Positions 57,719 to 64,000 of a stretch of DNA of 64,000 nucleotides are shown here, piece by piece. Each line of letters begins with the position of its first letter. Within the stretch, counting starts at the first letter, position 1. Made by a program: the position numbers and the translations under genes. Origin of the DNA: Rhodocollybia butyracea (taxonomy: Eukaryota; Basidiomycota; Agaricomycetes; Agaricales; Omphalotaceae); NCBI GenBank assembly GCA_015501585.1, contig JADNRY010000160.1:1-64000 (forward strand), given 5' to 3'. The notes under the pieces were generated by a model, which worked only from the letters and a program-made list of their open reading frames with translations, did no database searches and had not been told where the DNA came from.

Positions 57719-59031
57719 GGAAGATGAGCAGAAAGATAGAAATACAATAGCGCATCACGTGTTATGATGGCTCATGCAACTGTCCTCCGTTTGTCCTTCA
57801 TCGTCGTCAACGCGTTCTCAGACCAAATTGAACTACCTGGGTCTTGCACTCACCAGACGCCAATTCGAAACGTCTTACGACCTCCTCCGAATATGCGAGT
57901 GTTCAATATTGCCTTGCTCTGAATACTCGTTACGCATCTGACCGGCGCTTTCTCCATCTTGGCAACCGTTATCATTACTTCCAACAGATCGGGAAGTTGA
58001 AACAGTAGCTCTATTATGATAAAGTCACAACTCTATAGTAGGTACTGAGTACTGAGTACCGAGTGCTTACCGAGTACTGAACGTTGAACGGCGGATCTTG
58101 TTGGCGCTGAGGGTAAATCCTATATCGCAGTACTGCCGCGATCTGCTATTGGTCTGCAGATCTGGGAGAGTGTCCATCGGGTCACAAGAAGGGATTTCGC
58201 ACTTGTGTGTGATTTTACACTGGTCCCATCCGAATCTGGTTTCCTTTCTTTACATGGGACCTCTCAACGATAATTAAATCTCAACACAGGAACCTTGCCT
58301 GGACTGCCGTCAACACAGCTTTACTTCTTGGCTGCCAATGGCCTCGAACTCAGCCTCTACTTCCATGTCTTCGCTTCGTTAGGAATCCAGGACTTCTTTC
58401 TATCAGACTGTTTTCAGTGTGCTTCGGCGAACGCAGAACGTAGAAGTCCTCAACTGCTTCTATCTCCACTCCGACTCAGTTTTTGTTTCTCAGCTGTTGG
58501 CTTGTATCCCACGTATCTTTCACTCGCCTGATCCTATGTCATCTTTCGCCCCGCTCACCGGCATGCACTCCAACTGGTCTCGCTTCTCACTAATTGCAAC
58601 ACTGGCTCTTGCCAGCCCTCGTCGACATCGGCAACTCCCTATGTTTGATTTATCGAGTCACTAGAGTGCTGCAATTAGTGGCGAACGTTCATAGCATTCC
58701 CAAACTCATTCTTCGCAACTATCAACGGGATCGGGTCTCAATTTCACCGAGGGTAAAATCGTCCGCTTGAAGTACATGTTGCCTTTATTCACCTCTCCTA
58801 CATGTTAGCATCAACTGTCATCTTGTATTCAAGCAAGACGCCAGGTGCCTATTCTCTGATTATAGTGGATCTTGCGCGCTTCAACTAACATCTATTTCGA
58901 CTGCGCCTATAGTTCACAGCTATTTTGAATCTAAACAGCTTCTAGGCTGGTCTTTGTGAAAGCATAAAACGTCCATTTATCATTGCGCAAGATTCATATC
59001 CTCATTCCTTCCTCGTACTCATATTTCAGCA
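57719..59031. other. Intergenic, no gene recognised
   Basis: Includes a low-complexity run of the heptamer-like GTACTGA / GTACCGA at about 58040-58082. Frames at 58295-58664 have no motif or splice support. CT-rich sequence before 59032 may be a promoter. Confidence 0.45.
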
Positions 59032-59904
59032 ATGTCAGCGTACAGTTCATTCGGATTCGATAGACCCCCTTATATGTCGTCGCTTCCTCCGCGTCCTCCA
59101 CCCAGGCTCCCTTCACCCCCACAAGCTTTTTACGACGGTCCTAGCCATTACAATCCACAAGATATTGAACCCGGAAATACGGGCATACTCTTAAACAATA
59201 GAAACTACCAGGTTGCGGATAGGCACATTCCCGGGGCGTTTTCCAAAGCGCATTCACTTATCACCAAATCAAAAAGTAGCCCAATACCAAATAGTCAGCT
59301 GGTGCGTTGTCCAAAGTATAGTGCGCCAACCTTCTCGCTCACTAATAATGTGCAGTGGACAATTCAGCGAGTAGCAGGCGATGTAGATAACGCACAGGCG
59401 GCCGTCTATTACAATGTTCCAGACGGATCCGTAACCTATCGTTTATTTAGTGCCCCAAACGTAAGTCTATATCGCGTTCATGAGGAAGCAATGAGTCTTA
59501 GGCTTGATTCGAACATGTAGGATCAGAGGGCGATAGAGATCTCCGAGTCTCAAGGGTATATTTGGACCATATCTGTTGCAAAAGACGATCGCTCCGGAAG
59601 CGCAGGATTTGCAGGAAAGAGCTTACGGTACGTGTAAATCTCTTGATGAAAATGGAGTATATAACTCTGAACGTAAATGGTTAGGATCTTTACTTCTATC
59701 GAGGGAGTTGACATGTACTGGACCTTAGATCCTGATTCCACTTCTGGAAAGGTAAGCCGAAAAGTCGCGTACCGCTGCTTCTATGTTATAATTCCGTCCC
59801 AGGTTATTCTGGCCCCCTGGGATACACGAGAAGCAGAATCACAAACTTGGACTCTCCTAAGAGAAGTAGATACCCAAACCTGGAATCCTAAGGGGTCCAG
59901 ATAG
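59032..59904 (+). CDS. Beta-trefoil (ricin-B-lectin-like) protein
   Basis: Four exons join in phase from MSAYSSFGFDRPPYM (59032) to GSR-stop (59904), giving about 215 residues. An N-terminal Pro-rich stretch (LPPRPPPRLPSPPQ) precedes a beta-rich domain with YNPQDIEPGNTGILL, VQWTIQRVAGDV, YIWTISVAK and MYWTLDPDSTSG followed by QTWTLL. The repeated aromatic-W-T pattern and the terminal YWTL...WTL block resemble basidiomycete beta-trefoil lectins and related inhibitors. There is no signal peptide, as in many cytosolic fruiting-body lectins. The assignment rests on pattern only; the ligand is unknown. Confidence 0.65.
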
Positions 59905-60254
59905 AAAAGCGCACCCTCGGTGGAAGAGTGGGGGAGGAGTAACTTGTAATAAGTACAGAAGAATAATCAAGTCAGTAGAAACTTGGAAGAAATACTCCCA
60001 CAGGATTCGATGGTGTTAAGGACAGCCGGCTGATTTAGCGCAATGCAATCATCTTCCTTACACAATGAAGAGCCTGAGCAACCGTGCAGTGAACATGCAA
60101 TGAATCATCCGAATTATCTTTTAAATTTCACTGAGGGTAAGCTTTCAGTCGCGCTTTTGATCGTTCATCGGTTGCAGATTAAAATACATGAAAACTATTC
60201 GATTCGTCGTCGGACTTCGATTGCACCTAGCACGTACATTAGATTCCCCGAAAT
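59905..60254. other. Intergenic between convergent genes
   Basis: Shared 3' region of the beta-trefoil gene and the mannanase gene; no gene seen. Confidence 0.5.
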
Positions 60255-62450
60255 TTACTGAGAATCGCCATCCCTAGCTCTCAGCGCAGCAGCGTGTTGA
60301 GTGTCCAGGGTGTAGAGGGCTGTACCTGGGAAGACTGCGCCATTTGGATCGGATTCCGCCCCGCTAGCAAAGACACTTCCTGCTTGCCTACGTTCATGAG
60401 CAACATATCAATAAAACATTCGAAGAATAAAGGGACGCAAGTACCAGATCAAATCCCCTGCAACGTTATTGCTCAGAATAGCTGAGTACCAACTACCGTA
60501 CACATCCTCTTCATCATTCGTAATACCAAATTCTATAAAGGAACGTTGTTAGCATAACCACAGTATCTCGAAGGAGCGCAACCCACCTTCTAACAAAATT
60601 GGCTTGTTCGATGCGCGCATGGCAGTAGCGTGGTCTACAATCCACTGAGTTCCGAAGGGGTTTGCAGGTTCACCCCAGCTGTCCTATAAATAACAACGGC
60701 TTGATACTTTTAAACAGGGATTAGCTTTTGGCAACTTACTGGGTATAGATGGAAAGTTCCAAAGTCTAGCGTACTTATGTTGAGATTGGCAGCAAAATCT
60801 ATTCCGAGACTTGATCTGCGTAGCAAGTCGGAACATCTTAATCAAGGACGGGAGATTTTTGAGTTCGACTTACGAGAATCCTCTAGTAGATGAGGTAGAG
60901 TATCAGTATAGTTGACTGTAGCAACAGTCCATTCAAGTTTGGATACATACTGATAGACAAAGATGGGATTTCCAGGATCGTTGATGAACCCTTCATCGCC
61001 AATGGCCACCAGATGATTCGAGTCAATAGATTTTATAAAAGCAGACATTTCCTGCGCCCAGGTCGAGATGGTCGAGATGGTACAGTTTCCGGAAGAGGAA
61101 CTTGAAGAACGTCAAATCATCAAGCTTCAAATGTTCGGTCATCAACGAACCTTGTTGATCCAAGACATCTGGGCTCATTGGCCAACTCCCAAGCCTCGTG
61201 AGATGTAAGCTTATCGACTTTTGGTAGTGCAAGTTGGGACCACATACGAGGATACCTGGCTCATTCAAGTACCGAGTAACAAATGTCTTGACATAGTTCT
61301 TGTACGCAGCCTTGCAGAAAATGATCGGTATTCTATCTTTTTAGATTTCATAGAAGCATTCCTTACCATAACGGTGGGGTTAGTATAGAAGAAGTCGTGA
61401 GGCTGCCCTTGTCCAAGGAGTTGGTTCACGTAAACATCCATTCCCCTAACCCTTGAGATCAGGAGAACGATACGTGGAGTATCAAGAAACAAGACACCCA
61501 CCATAGTCAGACCTGTCGCAATAAGTCTGAGCTATCTTTGGTCAGATGAGCGCATCACGTACCAGTTATTGGTTCTAAAGAAAGACGAAAATGAAAATGA
61601 GGACCATACTAGTACAATTGTAAAAGGTTACGCACAGAGTAACAATGAGTCTAAGCCCGTTAGCTTTTGCAGCTGCGACGACATTGTCTGTAGATAATAA
61701 TGATGAGCACTCTGACAGTAGGTCTAGGAGGAAGGCTACTCACCAAAATTCTGCAGCCCATTCGTACCAGTATTGATCGTCGGGGTTTTACCAACCCAGC
61801 TTTGATAGTAGGCCACCCCATCGGGCGTGGTCACTTCGTTGAAACCCCTGCATGAGTGGAATTCTCTATATTTGGATGCCAAACAGTGGGTTGGGCTATT
61901 CCTACGTACCAAGTTCGTACCACTGAAGCACCGGTAGCGGCAATATCATGAAAAGCAGTGAGCATTTCCGACACAGGGTAGGCCATGAGTCCGACCCAAT
62001 AGGCATTGGCACTGTAAGCATTGTATCAAAATCCGACCCGGCCTGTTAGAATAGTACGAGACATACCCAACGACAGTAAACGGCTTGCCATTCAAGGTAA
62101 AGTGTATCCCCGAAGTCTTGACAAACCCAGTTGGCGTAGCTGTAGGGTGGCTACGCCTGTAGAAGAAGAAGTTGGTTTAGGAACGCTAACCCCGGCAACG
62201 CATTGAGAGTAGAAGGGGTTTTGAGCAACACATATACTTCCAGCAGCGCAAGCTAATTAGATTTGTCAGTGAGCGGACTTCCACGGAGCGATATGAAATG
62301 AAACAACAGAGATAGAGCTACGGGGGACTCACTGGTAGAGCCTGTCCAGTTTTCACCTCCACACTGCCCAAAAATCGGAACGGTAGACTGGGCTGAGGCA
62401 GTCGTAACGGCCAATCCCAACAAGGAGAATACACCTGATAACCTCTTCAT
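60255..62450 (-). CDS. Secreted endo-beta-1,4-mannanase, GH5 with CBM1
   Basis: Cuts mannan in plant cell walls. Start MKRLSGVFSLLGLAVTTAS at 62450 is a signal peptide. The cellulose-binding module follows: PIFGQCGGENWTG, then CAAGSICVAQNPFYSQC (fungal CBM1, four Cys), a Ser/Thr-rich linker, and the GH5 subfamily-7-like domain. Landmarks are IHFTLNGKPFTVVG, SANAYWVGLMAYP, ASVVRTWGFNE, the acid/base Glu in WELANEPRC, DSNHLVAIGDEGF, DFGTFHLYP, the nucleophile Glu in LLEEFGI, and DLIWQAGS. It ends at 60255. More than ten introns; nearly all join in phase. In the linker, near 62140-62160, the frame needs one base, probably another missing base. Confidence 0.92.
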
Positions 62451-64000
62451 GCTTAGTTCAAGTCCCGAGCACAGAAGTAGACTGGAGGTGAAGTCGATGA
62501 TTTTATCAGTGATGCTTTTAAGTGTTGTATTTCGTCGCACCTGCTTGAAGCAGAAATGCATAATCCAGGCCCAGGAACGGTGTAAGAAGACATTTGCTTG
62601 CGGGTTCGACGCGAGTTTTTTCCATTGTATATAGTCGGCACACGAGATGAGCTTGATTACCAGTTGTGCCCAGTGAAATGGCCCGGGCAGAGTGCTTTGT
62701 TTGGGGTCCACTGGCAACACATGAGCAGGTTGTTGCATTTGTTTGGCATTTTTGAACTATTTAGATGCGAATTTGACTCAAAATAGCTCCAGTCATGCTC
62801 GGCATAGCGAGTCAGAGCATTGCGACTACAGGTTCGTCCTTCAATAATTCCAGTTCATTTTCCAACCTGCCCAAATTTTTGAAAGAATGGTCCTTATTCG
62901 GTAGGCATTGTTGGAGAGGTGTTGCGATGAAGCCAGCTGATTCAGAACACATTGGATTGTGAGAGCAGAAAGCACTTGGCACGGCTAGAGCATACTATAG
63001 ATCAATTTCCCGAGTTATTTCCGTAAAAGTGCGAGAAAATCCTGTTTTGTGCTCTTTATCATTACTGATGCCGCTCCACAACTTAGACGAAGGGAAAAGG
63101 GTTGCTTCCGTGACGAATCGAAGATGTGGCCCCAAGATTGAAAGTTGAAGGAAAAACTCGGATCGTGGCGGCGGACCGGATAGGGGAAACTTCGGGTAAC
63201 ATTTTTGCGCTAGCATCTGCTAGCATGCAGTAGCACTTGCGCAATTTTCCACACCAGAAATCTGCAACATTTCATTCCACTCGGATTTTGTTAGCAGCCT
63301 ATATGCGTACTCACGTGACAATTTTCGCCAATACTACTGTAACTCGGACCATTAAAATTGCTCCCGAAAGGCTGCAAGTTTATCTTACGAAACGAAAGCT
63401 TCAAAAGGAGTTTCAATTCGGAATGAATTCACTATGATGGCCAACCGATGCCAGGCTTTTACCTGTCATAGCTTCTACTACTTGTCTACTACACTACATG
63501 CCACTGTCTTATAGTGCTCACATTATTATTTAAAAGAGCACCACAAATATCACCATTATCTGTTGAGAAGCCTGGGTGCGCCTTTACAACGACCTTCCCA
63601 GGTCTTGAAGGAAGTCGACCCACCATCAACCGACCGTTGGAGAAATATGTGGTAGTACATAGCACTTTGGAATTCAATCTCAACTGGAATTTTGGGGAGT
63701 GGGGGACTCCAGAGAAGGCTCGAAAGTTATGGTTCTAGATCTTGGAGGCTTCTCATCCAGGATCTGCCCGAGGGCATTTAATTCGAGTTTAAAAGATCAT
63801 GGGATCGTCAGTGTGTCCTAGTGAAGACTATCGTTTACTGTTTTCTTTCCGGAAAAACTTCAATGCTCATTACTGGGGCTAGTATCTTTCAACGGATTTA
63901 TTGCCGTTATGGGTACAAGGATATGACGCTTGTACCCGTGGGTACGAGCCATATTTTCCTCACGCCACAGTCACTGGTGCTCGTCGCGTTTGTACTCCTC
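62451..64000. other. Intergenic to window end, no gene recognised
   Basis: The sequence next to 62450 is the presumed mannanase promoter. Small frames (for example 63514-63738) lack motifs. A short perfect hairpin lies at 63911-63937. Confidence 0.45.
63911..63937. repeat. Perfect 9-bp inverted repeat
   Basis: GGGTACAAG and CTTGTACCC flank a 9-nt loop. Stem-loop of unknown role. Confidence 0.7.

Noticed and set aside
58040..58082. Short repeats of GTACTGAGTAC type
   Set aside because: Low-complexity slippage repeat, not a CRISPR array or mobile element.
58295..58664. Two overlapping plus-strand frames
   Set aside because: No motif, no intron support; looks like non-coding sequence upstream of the beta-trefoil gene.
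63514..63738. 74-codon plus-strand frame near window end
   Set aside because: No motif; too short and isolated to call.

Overview
The window looks like nuclear DNA of an agaricomycete basidiomycete. Nearly every gene is cut by many 45-70 nt introns, and the gene content is typical of mushroom-forming fungi: a CBM1-linked GH5 mannanase, a HET-domain gene, an XPG/PIN-like nuclease, DUF6533 seven-helix proteins, DUF7918 proteins, and copia and LINE remnants. The species cannot be named from the sequence. Family names come from recognising motifs by eye; no database search was possible. Exon joins were made by hand from GT/GC-AG sites and reading frame. LAYOUT. 1-8.8 kb: a hypothetical gene (1424-2678), a decayed NmrA-like fragment (about 3890-4090, minus), and a complete CDF zinc transporter (4711-6550). 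8.8-16.5 kb, a DNA-processing cluster: an XPG/GEN1-like nuclease (minus, 8827-10779), then a tyrosine recombinase (plus, 12874-14693) facing a SAP-domain protein (minus, 14772-16484) with 78 bp between their stops. 17.7-25.4 kb: a small secreted cysteine-rich protein, a CDF pseudo-exon, a 115-residue hypothetical gene, a protein-kinase-like gene and a short-chain dehydrogenase. 25.9-29.1 kb: a DUF6533 paralogue (minus) split by a 1462-bp gag-only copia element with identical 214-bp LTRs and a 5-bp target duplication. 30.2-39.4 kb: HET-domain gene, MFS transporter, a second DUF6533 gene and an amidohydrolase. 39.6-45.5 kb: a decayed copy of the homoserine acetyltransferase gene (MET2), a possible decayed amidohydrolase 3' end, a third DUF6533 gene that keeps the empty site matching the retroelement insertion, a LINE tail, and MET2 itself. 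45.7-50.4 kb: three tandem DUF7918 units of about 1.7 kb, two broken and one intact; a fourth, divergent member lies at 53.3-54.7 kb, beyond an NmrA-like reductase gene. 55.1-62.5 kb: a single-pass membrane protein, TFIIF beta subunit, a beta-trefoil-like protein and the GH5 mannanase. THEMES. First, local duplication followed by decay: the CDF, NmrA, MET2 and probably amidohydrolase genes each have a full copy and a degraded partial copy inside these 64 kb. Second, several genes, including two that should be essential or central (TFIIF beta and MET2), are otherwise complete but each lacks a single base, often in a short G/C run. This points to residual base-deletion errors in the assembly, so single-base frameshifts here should not be read as pseudogenes without checking the reads. 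Third, the most unusual candidates are the convergent recombinase/SAP pair, the gag-only retroelement with its paralogous empty site, and a shared SUMO-interaction-like tail in the DUF7918 proteins.
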